From positions 18,252 through 64,233 of the forward strand of contig NZ_LMBW01000009.1 of the NCBI RefSeq assembly GCF_001439915.1: 45,982 bases of DNA, written 5' to 3'. This DNA is from Fredinandcohnia humi (GTDB lineage Bacteria; Bacillota; Bacilli; Bacillales; Bacillaceae_L). Under the pieces are notes generated by a model. That model was not told where the DNA came from. It made no database searches and worked only from the letters and a program-made list of their open reading frames with translations. Below, piece by piece: positions 16,445-25,484 of this stretch. The stretch's first letter is position 1, and each line of letters starts with the position of its first letter. The position numbers were made by a program, and so were the translations under genes.

Positions 16445-16606
16445 ATGAAAAAGCGTTCAGATCAAAACAATCCTGAGCAAAAAACGAAAAATGGTGTAAA
16501 CAGCAATGATGTGGAATTCGGACAGGATTTCGATCCGGTAAAAAAATCAAAACAAAAATACCTAGAAAAAGGCCAGCCCGTAAAATCAAAACAGCATCCT
16601 GAATAA
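16445..16606 (+). CDS. 53-aa hydrophilic protein, unrecognised
   Basis: A short frame starting MKKRSDQNNPEQKTKNGV and ending GQPVKSKQHPE. It is very rich in Lys, Asn and Gln, has no hydrophobic segment and contains EFGQDFDP in the middle. It begins with GGGGATGAGGTT as the binding site, 11 bases after ytzC, and ends just before a strong terminator, which supports it as a real second gene. Composition is like that of small spore proteins, but no such family could be assigned. Confidence 0.6.
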   Translation: MKKRSDQNNPEQKTKNGVNSNDVEFGQDFDPVKKSKQKYLEKGQPVKSKQHPE

Positions 16607-16612
16607 ACATTG

Positions 16613-16651
16613 AACCGACAAGTGGAATCTCGCTTGTCGGTTTTTTTTTTT
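16613..16651 (+). terminator. Terminator of the ytzC transcript
   Basis: AACCGACAAG pairs with CTTGTCGGTT around a short loop, followed by ten or more T. Confidence 0.9.
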
Positions 16652-16670
16652 GAGTCTATTTTTCGCTTAA

Positions 16671-17262
16671 GCATTGGTTCTGTCCTTGCGGTACACTCAA
16701 TTCTCTTAAGCGTGTACCGTAAGACGGTTCTAGCGGTACATGCTCGCATAAAATTCACTTAAGCGTGTACCGTAAGACGATTCTAGCGGTACATGCTCGC
16801 ATAAAATTCGCCAAAGCGTGTACCGTAAGAAGACGGTTCTAGCGGTACACGCTCGTACAAAATTCATTTAAGCGTGTACCGTAAGACGGCTCTAGCGGTA
16901 CACGCTCGCAAAAAATTCGCCAAAGCGTGTACCGTAAGACGGTTCTAGCGATACACCCTCGCATAAAATTCGCCAAAGCGTGTACCGTAAGACGGTTCTA
17001 GCGGTACACGCTCGCAAAAAATTCGCCAAAGCGTGTACCGTAAGACGGTTCTAGCGGTACATGCTCGCAAAAAATTCGCCAAAGCGTGTACCGTAAGTCG
17101 GCTCTAGCGGTACATGCTCGCAAAAAATTCGCCAAAGCGTGTACCGTAAGACGGTTCTAGCGATACACCCTCGTATAAAATTCGCCAAAGCGTGTACCGT
17201 AAGACGGCTCTAGCGGTGCATGCTCCCACTCAAATCACTTAAGCATGTACCCCAACCCATAC
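16671..17262. repeat. 53-bp tandem array, ten full units plus decayed ends
   Basis: AAGCGTGTACCGTAAG starts units at 16708, 16761, 16814, 16870, 16923, 16976, 17029, 17082, 17135 and 17188. The period is 53 except one 56-base unit with an AAG duplication. A decayed unit begins at 17241 and a partial one precedes 16708. Each unit holds an inverted repeat AGCGTGTACCG / CGGTACACGCT around 14 bases. No reading frame, and no variable spacers. It fills the gap before yttB. Confidence 0.95.
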
Positions 17263-17369
17263 TTTTACTTGTCCATTTTATCCGAATACTTTTTTAAATT
17301 GATTATCCAAATGTAAAGGATTAGAATGTTTTTGGTATGCAAAAGAAATGGAAAAGGGAGGTGCCCGTA

Positions 17370-18560
17370 ATGCCCAAAGCTCTGTGGATGATCATCGTTG
17401 GAATGATTATTAATGTGACTGGTTCATCTTTTTTATGGCCATTAAACGCCATTTATATTCATGGCCATCTAGGGAAATCGTTATCTGTTGCAGGTCTTGT
17501 GTTAATGGTTAATGCGGGTGCGACCGTCATTGGAAATTTAGTGGGCGGTGTCCTATTTGATAAAATTGGCGGCTACAAGTCGATTCTGACAGGAATCCTG
17601 ATTTCGTTAGTGGCACTTACAGGATTGACCTTCTATCATGGTTGGCCCCATTATGTTATTTTTCTTACGATAATCGGCCTAGGCACTGGGATGGTGTTTC
17701 CAGCTATGTTCGCTATGGCAGGCGCCGTTTGGCCAGAAGGCGGAAGAAGATCATTTAATGCCGTCTATATCGCACAGAACCTGGGTGTGGCGATAGGCTC
17801 GGGTCTTGGTGGATTTGTTGCATCCTACTCATTTGATTATATCTTTATGGCAAATACATTCATGTATGTCTTGTTCTTCCTGGTGGCATTATTTGGTTAT
17901 CGTGGAATCCATGCCGAAAAGGCAAGCCAATCGAGTCTGGTGGAGCAATCTAAAACAGTAAAAAACCACTCCAAATTAACCGCTTTGTTCATTCTTTGTA
18001 TCGGCTATGCTTTATGTTGGGTGGCCTATGTGCAATGGCAGGCAACAATTTCAAGCTACACACAGGACATCGGAATAACATTAAAGCAATATAGCTTATT
18101 ATGGACAGTGAATGGTGGCTTAATTGTTCTCGGTCAGCCATTACTGAACATGGTGATCAAATACTTTGCAAAATCCTTGAAAAAACAAATCATCGTTGGA
18201 GTTCTTATTTTTATTTGTTCTTTTTTAATAGTCTCGACGGCAGTCTCGTTTAGAGGGTTTTTAGTTGCGATGATTATTTTAACAATCGGTGAAATGTTTG
18301 TTTGGCCAGCTGTTCCAACAATCGCAAATGATCTTGCACCTAAAGGAAGAGAAGGATTTTATCAGGGAATTGTGAATAGTACTGCAACCGGCGGAAGAAT
18401 GATCGGACCTGTCCTTGGTGGATTGCTTGTCGATCTATGGGGAATGAGCATGTTATTTACGGTTCTAGCAGGATTATTAATTGTTTCAATCTTTACAACT
18501 ATCATCTATGATAAAAAACTTAAAGAAAAAAATAATGTCTTACTAAGTGCGAAGGCCTGA
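17370..18560 (+). CDS. yttB: MFS transporter YttB
   Basis: A 396-aa major-facilitator protein with about 12 membrane helices. The MFS motif A region is GGVLFDKIGGYKS between helices 2 and 3, and related sequence (GGLLVDLWGMS) recurs in the second half. MPKALWMIIVGMIINVTGSS resembles the start of B. subtilis YttB as I recall it. The ATG at 17370 has GGGAGGTG 6 bases upstream; an ATG at 17337 is less well placed. It is likely a drug or metabolite exporter; the substrate is unknown. A terminator follows. Confidence 0.87.
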   Translation: MPKALWMIIVGMIINVTGSSFLWPLNAIYIHGHLGKSLSVAGLVLMVNAGATVIGNLVGGVLFDKIGGYKSILTGILISLVALTGLTFYHGWPHYVIFLTIIGLGTGMVFPAMFAMAGAVWPEGGRRSFNAVYIAQNLGVAIGSGLGGFVASYSFDYIFMANTFMYVLFFLVALFGYRGIHAEKASQSSLVEQSKTVKNHSKLTALFILCIGYALCWVAYVQWQATISSYTQDIGITLKQYSLLWTVNGGLIVLGQPLLNMVIKYFAKSLKKQIIVGVLIFICSFLIVSTAVSFRGFLVAMIILTIGEMFVWPAVPTIANDLAPKGREGFYQGIVNSTATGGRMIGPVLGGLLVDLWGMSMLFTVLAGLLIVSIFTTIIYDKKLKEKNNVLLSAKA

Positions 18561-18592
18561 TACAGAGTTAATGTATTAGGTCTTTTTTTTAA
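18554..18592 (+). terminator. Terminator of yttB
   Basis: GGCCTGATACA pairs with TGTATTAGGTC (with wobble pairs), then eight or more T. It overlaps the stop codon. Confidence 0.8.
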
Positions 18593-18687
18593 CTTCCTAC
18601 AGAGATTTTTGAAGGAAGATTCTGGTATTTGTCGAATAAGTATGGACCAAACAAATTTTTGATAGAGATCTAAAGGGGAGGTTAGGC

Positions 18688-20100
18688 GTGATTAATCAAT
18701 TAAAACATACCCTTGATCTGCTTGATCAAAGGGAAAAAGAGGTAGAACAATTAAAGGAAATTATCGAACTGTTATATGACGGCGTTATCATGATTGATAG
18801 ACAAGGGCTAATCACAATGATGAATCAAACTTACTGTGAGTTCCTCGGTGTTAAAGTTCAGGATGTGATTGGAAAGCATGTCAAAGAAGTCATTGAAAAT
18901 TCACGTATGCATATCGTTGTTGAAACGGGACAATCAGAAATTGGCTCATTTATGATCGTAAAGGATAAAAGTATTATTGTCATGCGTACCCCTATTTGGA
19001 AAGAGGGGAAGGTTGTTGGGGCTGTAGGCAAGGTATTATATACGGATATTAACGAGTTAAAATCGTTGGTTCAGCGCCTAAATGTAGCCGAAAGTAAACT
19101 GGAATTTTATAAACCGGAATTGAAAAAAGTGCAAGGATCCAAATATTCGTTTGACCAGATTATAGGTGAGCATGAGCGAATGAAAGAGGTAAAGGAGTTA
19201 GCATTGAAAGTGGCCGCTAGTCGTTCGACGGTATTGATTCGTGGAGAAAGTGGAACAGGAAAGGAATTATTTGCTCATGCCATTCATGAAGCAAGTAACC
19301 GTACCAAGGGACCGCTTATCTGCCTTAATTGTGCCGCGATACCAGCTAATTTATTAGAATCTGAGCTCTTTGGTTATGAGGAGGGGGCATTTTCAGGAGC
19401 AAAAAAGGGCGGAAGACCTGGAAAGATTGAGCAAGCCCAGGGTGGAACATTATTCCTCGATGAAGTCGGCGATATGCCTCTCGATATGCAGGTAAAGCTA
19501 TTACGGGTCTTACAGGAAAAAGAAATTCAACGAATTGGCGGCAGTCAAACGAATCAGGTTGATATCAGGTTAATTTCAGCAACAAATCGTCCGTTAGAGG
19601 AAATGGTTAAAACAGGGGAGTTCCGAGAAGACCTTTATTACCGCCTAAATGTGATTCATATTATGATTCCGCCTTTGAGGGAGCGGGGCAAAGATATTAT
19701 TACTACAGCACAGCTAATTTTGGGGCAATTAAATACCGAGCTTGGTAAAAGTATAAGTGGCTTTCACCCGAAGGTAGAAGAAATATTTTATCGTTATCAG
19801 TGGACGGGTAACGTGAGAGAAATGCAAAATATCATTGAGCGTGCGCTTCATATCGCAGATAATGGTCCGGAAATCCGTTTAGAGCATCTTCCCGCTTATT
19901 TAGTAGACCATGTAAAAAGGCATACAGATGATTCATCCTTTTCTCTTGAAGAACAGGTGGAAAGGGCTGAAAAAGTGGCAATTATCCGGGCATTAAAGGC
20001 CAGTGAAGGGAATCGGTCTGAAGCAGCAGAAATGCTTGGCATACATAGAGCTAGCTTATATCGAAAGATGGAGAAATATGGTTTGTTAAATCTTCATTAG
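18688..20100 (+). CDS. PAS-domain sigma-54-dependent transcriptional activator
   Basis: A 470-aa enhancer-binding protein. Order: short N-terminal coiled coil (1-30), PAS domain (about 22-130, [16 protein letters not shown]), AAA+ ATPase (about 155-390) and Fis-type HTH (about 425-465, [20 protein letters not shown]). Walker A is GESGTGKE, the sigma-54-contacting loop is GAFSGA, Walker B is [12 protein letters not shown]. The GTG start follows GGGGAGG. It needs SigL (RpoN) and would act on the -24/-12 promoter 245 bases downstream, driving the dehydrogenase and transporter genes. The PAS domain presumably senses the ligand, which is unknown. Confidence 0.93.
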   Translation: MINQLKHTLDLLDQREKEVEQLKEIIELLYDGVIMIDRQGLITMMNQTYCEFLGVKVQDVIGKHVKEVIENSRMHIVVETGQSEIGSFMIVKDKSIIVMRTPIWKEGKVVGAVGKVLYTDINELKSLVQRLNVAESKLEFYKPELKKVQGSKYSFDQIIGEHERMKEVKELALKVAASRSTVLIRGESGTGKELFAHAIHEASNRTKGPLICLNCAAIPANLLESELFGYEEGAFSGAKKGGRPGKIEQAQGGTLFLDEVGDMPLDMQVKLLRVLQEKEIQRIGGSQTNQVDIRLISATNRPLEEMVKTGEFREDLYYRLNVIHIMIPPLRERGKDIITTAQLILGQLNTELGKSISGFHPKVEEIFYRYQWTGNVREMQNIIERALHIADNGPEIRLEHLPAYLVDHVKRHTDDSSFSLEEQVERAEKVAIIRALKASEGNRSEAAEMLGIHRASLYRKMEKYGLLNLH

Positions 20101-20214
20101 TGTTGCAACAACGAGACGCGTCGCATTATTGAGACAGTGTGTAAGTGCTTGCCAAAACAACTGTCTATGAGGAGTGTAGTAGATTAACCGAAAATCACGT
20201 TGCGATTTTGCAAC
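20101..20214. promoter_or_regulatory. Candidate enhancer sites (UAS) for the sigma-54 activator
   Basis: Three dyads lie 130-245 bases upstream of the -24/-12 promoter: TGTTGCAACA (20101-20110), AGACAGT...ACTGTCT (20132-20138, 20160-20166) and GTTGC-GATTTT-GCAAC (20199-20214). TTGCAACA or TTGCAAC recurs in the first and third. The spacing suits enhancer binding. No terminator is clear after the activator gene. Apart from these sites and the promoter, 20101-20407 holds nothing recognisable. Confidence 0.5.
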
Positions 20215-20343
20215 AGTATTTTTGGTTATTTTTTCATAATTCCCGAATTTTTGATCACAATTAATTGAAAATAGGGAAAAATATAAAAGTTAAAAATAAA
20301 GAAATGGGAGATATACAAGGTGTTCAGAGATCCCCTCGAAAAG

Positions 20344-20361
20344 TTGGCACGAATTTTGCTT
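20344..20361 (+). promoter_or_regulatory. Sigma-54 (-24/-12) promoter
   Basis: TTGGCAC-GAATT-TTGCT matches the consensus TGGCAC-N5-TTGC(A/T) exactly, with the GG and GC pairs 12 bases apart. It lies 47 bases before the dehydrogenase start and directly downstream of a sigma-54 activator gene. Confidence 0.9.
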
Positions 20362-20407
20362 AGATGGTAAATAGGTTGAAATTATATCGAAAGGGGGGAG
20401 TAGTGTT

Positions 20408-21205
20408 TTGGATCAAAATAAAGAAAAAGCATTTGAAAATAAAGTCGTCTTCATTACGGGTGGGGCTAGTGGAATAGGTCTAGATTTAGCCCAAGCATTT
20501 GCTAACGAAGGTGCAAAAGTTGTGATTAGTGATCTAAATGAAGAAGCAGCAAAAGAAATGGCAGGGTCCATGAAGAAGGATGGATTAGAAGTCATGGGGA
20601 TTGGTTGTGATGTAACCAAAGAACAAGAAATCATATCTTCATTAAATCATACCGTTACTACGTATGGAAGGATTGATGTTCTAATCAATAATGCAGGATT
20701 ACAGCACGTATCGGCCATTGAGGATTTTCCTACTGATCGCTTCGAGTTACTGATTAAGGTGATGCTAACAGGACCATTTATTGCTACAAAGCATGTATTT
20801 CCTTTCATGAAAAAACAGGGATTTGGCCGTGTAATAAATATGTCCTCAATTAATGGTTTAGTGGGGTTTGCAGGGAAGGCAGCTTACAATAGTGCGAAAC
20901 ATGGAGTAAATGGTTTGACTAAGGTAGCGGCATTAGAAGGAGCAGAATACGGAATCACCGTTAACGCCATTTGTCCTGGTTATGCAGATACTCCACTCGT
21001 AAGAAATCAATTAACTGACCTGGCAAATACAAGAAATGTAGAGATAGAAAATGTACTTGAAGAAGTCATTTATCCGTTGGTGCCACAGAAGCGCCTATTA
21101 CATGTCAAAGAAATCTCTGATTACGCCATTTTCTTAGCAAGTGAAAAAGCAAAAGCTATTACTGGACAGTCGATTGTTATTGATGGTGGCTACACAGTCC
21201 AATAA
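20408..21205 (+). CDS. SDR oxidoreductase, probable 3-hydroxybutyrate dehydrogenase
   Basis: A 265-aa short-chain dehydrogenase. The NAD-binding TGGASGIG (about residues 18-25), NNAG, catalytic serine in NMSSINGL and YNSAKHG (Tyr-x-x-x-Lys) are present. The stretches HVSAIEDFPTDRFE, IAT(K)HVFPFMKKQ and ICPGYADTPLV resemble D-3-hydroxybutyrate dehydrogenases, which interconvert 3-hydroxybutyrate and acetoacetate. The TTG start has AAGGGGGGAG upstream. It is the first gene behind the sigma-54 promoter and is followed by an ABC importer, which suggests uptake and oxidation of a hydroxy acid. Substrate identity is inferred from recalled similarity. Confidence 0.8.
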   Translation: MDQNKEKAFENKVVFITGGASGIGLDLAQAFANEGAKVVISDLNEEAAKEMAGSMKKDGLEVMGIGCDVTKEQEIISSLNHTVTTYGRIDVLINNAGLQHVSAIEDFPTDRFELLIKVMLTGPFIATKHVFPFMKKQGFGRVINMSSINGLVGFAGKAAYNSAKHGVNGLTKVAALEGAEYGITVNAICPGYADTPLVRNQLTDLANTRNVEIENVLEEVIYPLVPQKRLLHVKEISDYAIFLASEKAKAITGQSIVIDGGYTVQ

Positions 21206-21257
21206 GAAAACAGGGCAGTTTCATTCTTAAGGTTTATTAAAAAGGGAGGGAATTCGT

Positions 21258-22463
21258 TTGAAAAAATCAGGTGTAATCTTTCTAGTGGGTTTTCTTGTTT
21301 TATTTACAATTTTAGTAGGTTGTAGTCCAAAGATCCAGGAAACAAATTCAACAGGTGAAAGTGATTCTGGGGATTCACCAAGTAAGGAAACCTTCAACGT
21401 AGGTTTAGCTATTTCGATGACGGGTGGAACAGCTTTATTTGGTGAAGGAGTAAAAAGAGGTGTGGAGCTAGCCGTTAAAGAGTTTAACGATGATGGGGGC
21501 TTCGAAGGACAACATGCAAATCTAGTCCTATATGACGATGAGGCTAAACCGGAAAAATCCGTCGAGATTGTTCAAAAATTAATTAATCAAGATAACATTG
21601 TAGCCTTAGTTGGACCTGCTAACTCTGGGAATGCCATGGCTCACATTCCATTTACTCAAGAGGCAAAAATTCCTGAAGTAGTACCAGTAGCTACGGGGAC
21701 ACAAATCACACAAGAGTATAAAGGTAAAGATAAAAACTATATTTTCCGCGTGGCTCCACTTGATGGGGTTCAAGTGTCCGCTATTTTAAAAGAGCTTATC
21801 GATAAACAAGGACTAACGAAACTTGGTGTCATCCATGATACGGAAGGGTACGGGCAAGGCGGCAGGGAAGACATTGTGAAGCAAATGAAGGAAACCTACA
21901 ATATGGAACCGACAGTCATATCAGCCTTTGATCCAAAGGAATTGAATCTCGAACCTTCTATTCGTGAAATGAATAATGCAGGGGTGGAGGCAGTTATCTT
22001 CTACGGGCTTGCACCACAGTCAGCAAAGTTACTTGAAGCTCGTTTCAATGAAGGTTTAGATGCCCCTATTTACGCGACTTGGGCTACAGGTGACCCTACT
22101 GTTTTAAAGCTAGTTGGAGATCTTGTGAAGGATGATCTATTTTTTGTACAGTCATATACGATCGATCAAAATGAAGTAGCTAAAAAATTCCATGAGAAAG
22201 TAATGGCAACGTATGGTGAAGATGTGTTCCCCATTGCTACGGCACAAGGATATGACAGTGCAAAACTTATCTTAGATGCAATAAAAAAGGTTGGCTTAGA
22301 TAGTGAGAAAATTCGTGACCAAATTGAATCATTCACGGACTTTGAAGGTGTAACCGCAATTAAATCAACACCTTTCACCAAGGATAACCATGAAGCATTT
22401 GGTATTGACGAAGTGTTCATTGGCACATATAACGACGATTTACAAATTGTTTCAGCAGATTAA
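21258..22463 (+). CDS. Branched-chain-type ABC importer substrate-binding lipoprotein (LivJ-like)
   Basis: A 401-aa lipoprotein with a signal peptide and lipobox LVGC (Cys about residue 22), then a low-complexity Ser/Glu linker and a type I periplasmic-binding fold beginning NVGLAISMTGGTALFGEGVKRGVELA. Family members bind branched-chain amino acids, amides, urea or small carboxylates. The TTG start follows AAGGGAGGG. It lies 52 bases after the dehydrogenase gene and is separated from the permease gene by the R4 repeat. The pairing with a 3-hydroxybutyrate dehydrogenase makes a short-chain hydroxy acid a possible ligand, by inference only. Confidence 0.9.
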   Translation: MKKSGVIFLVGFLVLFTILVGCSPKIQETNSTGESDSGDSPSKETFNVGLAISMTGGTALFGEGVKRGVELAVKEFNDDGGFEGQHANLVLYDDEAKPEKSVEIVQKLINQDNIVALVGPANSGNAMAHIPFTQEAKIPEVVPVATGTQITQEYKGKDKNYIFRVAPLDGVQVSAILKELIDKQGLTKLGVIHDTEGYGQGGREDIVKQMKETYNMEPTVISAFDPKELNLEPSIREMNNAGVEAVIFYGLAPQSAKLLEARFNEGLDAPIYATWATGDPTVLKLVGDLVKDDLFFVQSYTIDQNEVAKKFHEKVMATYGEDVFPIATAQGYDSAKLILDAIKKVGLDSEKIRDQIESFTDFEGVTAIKSTPFTKDNHEAFGIDEVFIGTYNDDLQIVSAD

Positions 22464-22464
22464 T

Positions 22465-22642
22465 AAAAGCGCTAGGCGCCCCAATTCCAGCTAAGTGGAG
22501 GCACGTCCTGTGCCTAACGCTGGAATCCTTGCCGTCCTGGCAGAGGCGACAAGCTTAAGACGAGCGCTGACAGAAGGTGCCTTTTACCTTCCGAAGCGAT
22601 TGGCTTATGACCTCGAGCCGATGGCGCCTGGAGCTAGACATC
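22465..22642 (-). repeat. Multi-hairpin interspersed repeat, copy R4, inside the importer operon
   Basis: Full-length copy on the minus strand: closing helix AGGCGCC/GGCGCCT, hairpin GAAGGT-AAAAGGC-ACCTTC, hairpin TGCC-AGGAC-GGCA, and ATTCCAGC-GTTA-GGCAC-AGGAC-GTGCC-TCCACTTA-GCTGGAAT (22484-22526). It starts 2 bases after the binding-protein stop codon and ends 126 bases before the permease start. Confidence 0.9.
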
Positions 22643-22768
22643 GAAAACTTCGTAAAGAATTCATTTAATAATAAACCTTTTATTTGGGTGAAAAGGGTAA
22701 GTCCGTATGAAGATTTCCCTTTTCACCATTGCTTGTATTTTGTACCTTATCACAAGGGGGCGTTTGCT

Positions 22769-23668
22769 TTGGAATTAATGGATATATTAAAAGCCATTAT
22801 TAATGGGTTAGTGTATGGAAGCATTTATGCGATAATAGCCCAGGGCTACTATATTACATTTATAACGACTAAAACGATGAACTTTGGTCAAGGTGACTTG
22901 GTCATGCTTGGTTCACTTATAGGACTATCCACCTTTACGACCATAACTGCCTCTGGTGGTGGTGTTTGGATTGCCTTTATAGCATCATTACTATTGGTTA
23001 TCGTCTTATTAGGGATGGCTGGTTGGGCATTGGAACAAGTCGCGATCCGTCCGTTAAAAAGTTGGCATTCGATTGGTTGGATTTTAAGTACCGTGGCCGT
23101 TGCTATGATTGTAAGAAACGTAGCTATGCTTATCTGGGGTAGAGAGGTTTTGATGGCTCCATCTCCATTTGGACGCGCTATTTTAGATATAGGTCTATTT
23201 AAAATCCGCTATCATGAAATATTTGTACTGGTTGGTGCTGCAGTTATTATGTTACTCCTATACGCCTTCTTAAAGAAATCATTATTTGGTAAGGCGCTTG
23301 AAGCGGTTGCCTTTAATAGAGAGGCTGCTTCATTAATGGGAATCAATCCTCGATTAATGGCTTCCATTGCTTTTATAATTGCAGGGATCCTAGCAGGAGT
23401 AGGTGGAGTCTTAGTCGGTCCGATGGTACAACCAGGTGCATTTATTGGTCTTTTCCTGGGATTAAAAGCATTTGCGGTTGCAATTATTGGTGGCATCGAG
23501 AATCCGCGAGGCATTTTTATCGGAGGCCTTTTATTAGGAGTATTAGAAAATCTCTTTACTTTATATAGTACATCCATGAAAGAAGCTGCTGCGTTCTTTT
23601 TAATTCTTGTCATATTAGCAGTCCTCCCACAAGGATTATTTGGAAAACGAGTAAAGGAGAAGTTTTAA
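22769..23668 (+). CDS. Branched-chain-type ABC importer permease (LivH-like)
   Basis: A 299-aa membrane protein with about eight hydrophobic helices. The family stretches NGLVYGSIYAIIAQGYYI, TMNFGQGD and a late AIIGGIENPRG are present. The TTG start at 22769 is chosen because AAGGGGG lies 8 bases upstream; the frame stays open back to 22577 only by running through the R4 repeat, which is not evidence of coding. The next gene starts one base after its stop codon. Confidence 0.9.
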   Translation: MELMDILKAIINGLVYGSIYAIIAQGYYITFITTKTMNFGQGDLVMLGSLIGLSTFTTITASGGGVWIAFIASLLLVIVLLGMAGWALEQVAIRPLKSWHSIGWILSTVAVAMIVRNVAMLIWGREVLMAPSPFGRAILDIGLFKIRYHEIFVLVGAAVIMLLLYAFLKKSLFGKALEAVAFNREAASLMGINPRLMASIAFIIAGILAGVGGVLVGPMVQPGAFIGLFLGLKAFAVAIIGGIENPRGIFIGGLLLGVLENLFTLYSTSMKEAAAFFLILVILAVLPQGLFGKRVKEKF

Positions 23669-23669
23669 T

Positions 23670-25484
23670 ATGATAAAAGCAAAATGGTGGATTTATCAAA
23701 TTTTGATCCCACTCGTCCTTTTATATGCGTTTCCATGGGTTTTTAACAATGCTCATACCATTCATGTAGCCCAGACATTTCTGATTACCTACATTGTCAT
23801 CGTTGGGTTAAATCTACTTGTTGGACTCTCCAATCAGCTTTCCTTGGGACATGTCGGATTTTATGCGATTGGAGCCTATTTATCAGTAATCCTTACCATG
23901 AAAGTAGGTTTGAATTTCTTCGTAAGTATTGTGATCTCCGGCTTAATAGCTGCTTTATTTGGAGCAATTGTTGCTCTTTTGTCCTTACGAGCAAAAGGTC
24001 CTTATCTAGCTATGGTAACCATTGCGTTTGGGGAATTGGTTAGTATTATAGCTAACCGCTGGGTAGGGGTTACGGGCGGACCTGCAGGATACAGAACTTC
24101 ACAACCCTCCTTGTTCGGGCTCGAGCTTGGACCCATTCAATATATGTGGTTTATTGGTCTTTTAGCTATATTAATTACAGCCGGCGCAACGAATGTATTT
24201 AGAGGTCGTTTTGGAAGGACCTTTACTGCTTTTGGAAATAGTGAGGTTGCTTCAGAGGTGCTAGGGATTAATGTTCGAAACTGGAAAATACTCGTTTTCT
24301 CTGTTTCTGCTTTTTTAGCAGGTATGGGCGGAGGGCTGTTCGCTTTTCAAAATCAGTTTATTAGCAGTACAACATTTGATTTGAATTTATCCATTATGTT
24401 CCTTATTGCAGTTATTATCGGAGGATCGGGAACAAAGTTGGGTCCTATTATAGGTACAGCGATTATTGTTGGGTTACCGCAATTCCTGCACGACTTTGTC
24501 GATTATCACTTAATGATTTTTGGTGGAATCCTATTAATCGCACTTATCCTTTTACCTGATGGAATTGTGGGTGCCTTCACCAATCTTTCTTACTTTAAAA
24601 AGTTTTCTAGTAAAAAAGTCAATACTAAATTAGGAATCTTACATGATGGACGGGAGGCAACAATAGATTTACCTGAAGGGATTAATGGCAAGGTTTTGGA
24701 ACTTAATAAAATTTCGATGTATTTCGGTGGATTAAAAGCGATTGATGAAATTGAAATAGAGGTTTTGGGTGGAACTGTTCACGGAATTATTGGTCCAAAC
24801 GGGTCAGGGAAAAGCACCACAGTTAACATCCTAAGTGGAGTCTATATGCCGACTGGTGGAAACCTTCTGTGGAAAGGAAAGAACATTACAAAATATGCTC
24901 CCCATCGCATAGCGCAAGAAGGAATTACGAGAACCTTCCAAAACCTGCAGTTGTTTGAAGACATGAGCGTTTTACAAAACGTCATGGTTGGTTTTCATCG
25001 CCACTTCAAAACAGGATTCCTAAAAAATCTATTGTATCTAGGTCAAGTATCGAATGAAGAGCAATGCTATGCACAAAAAGCCTATGATCTATTACGAATT
25101 GTTGGTTTAGAAAAAAGAGCCCATGAGAAAGCGTCTGACTTCCCTTATGGAGAACAGCGATTAGTTGAAATAGCTAGAGGGCTAGCTTTAAAACCAGCTT
25201 TACTTATTCTAGATGAACCGGCAGCTGGGGCAAGTCCAAAAGAAATTGAAAAAATCATGGATGTGATCCAACGTCTGAAGGAAGCAGGATTGTCGATTAT
25301 TTTGGTGGAACATCATATGGATATTGTCATGAATATTTGTGATTATATAACAGTTCTAGATTTCGGAAAGAAAATCTGTGAGGGAAATCCGGAAACGATT
25401 CAAAACGATCCAAGAGTAATTGATGCCTATCTTGGGGGGGAAGAGGTGAACCAGCTTGTTGCAGGTACAAGATCTATCAGTTAG
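23670..25484 (+). CDS. Fused ABC importer permease-ATPase (LivM-LivG fusion)
   Basis: A 604-aa protein joining two subunits that are usually separate. Residues about 1-310 are a LivM-type permease (SNQLSLGHVGFYAIGAY, GLRAKGPYLAMVT-like segments, IIGGSGTKLGP). Residues about 340-590 are a LivG-type ATPase with Walker A GPNGSGKST, signature PYGEQRLVEIA, Walker B LLILDEPAAGASP and switch His in LVEHHMD. The linker between them is short and polar. Such fusions are known in this family and fix the stoichiometry of permease and ATPase. AAGGAG precedes the ATG. Confidence 0.93.
   Translation: MIKAKWWIYQILIPLVLLYAFPWVFNNAHTIHVAQTFLITYIVIVGLNLLVGLSNQLSLGHVGFYAIGAYLSVILTMKVGLNFFVSIVISGLIAALFGAIVALLSLRAKGPYLAMVTIAFGELVSIIANRWVGVTGGPAGYRTSQPSLFGLELGPIQYMWFIGLLAILITAGATNVFRGRFGRTFTAFGNSEVASEVLGINVRNWKILVFSVSAFLAGMGGGLFAFQNQFISSTTFDLNLSIMFLIAVIIGGSGTKLGPIIGTAIIVGLPQFLHDFVDYHLMIFGGILLIALILLPDGIVGAFTNLSYFKKFSSKKVNTKLGILHDGREATIDLPEGINGKVLELNKISMYFGGLKAIDEIEIEVLGGTVHGIIGPNGSGKSTTVNILSGVYMPTGGNLLWKGKNITKYAPHRIAQEGITRTFQNLQLFEDMSVLQNVMVGFHRHFKTGFLKNLLYLGQVSNEEQCYAQKAYDLLRIVGLEKRAHEKASDFPYGEQRLVEIARGLALKPALLILDEPAAGASPKEIEKIMDVIQRLKEAGLSIILVEHHMDIVMNICDYITVLDFGKKICEGNPETIQNDPRVIDAYLGGEEVNQLVAGTRSIS

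Noticed and set aside
16671-17262. 53-bp array as a CRISPR locus
   Set aside because: The units are near-identical end to end; there are no unique spacers between constant repeats and no cas genes nearby.
22577-22768. Longer N-terminus for the LivH-like permease
   Set aside because: The frame is open only because it crosses the R4 repeat; the TTG at 22769 has a proper ribosome binding site and gives the family start.
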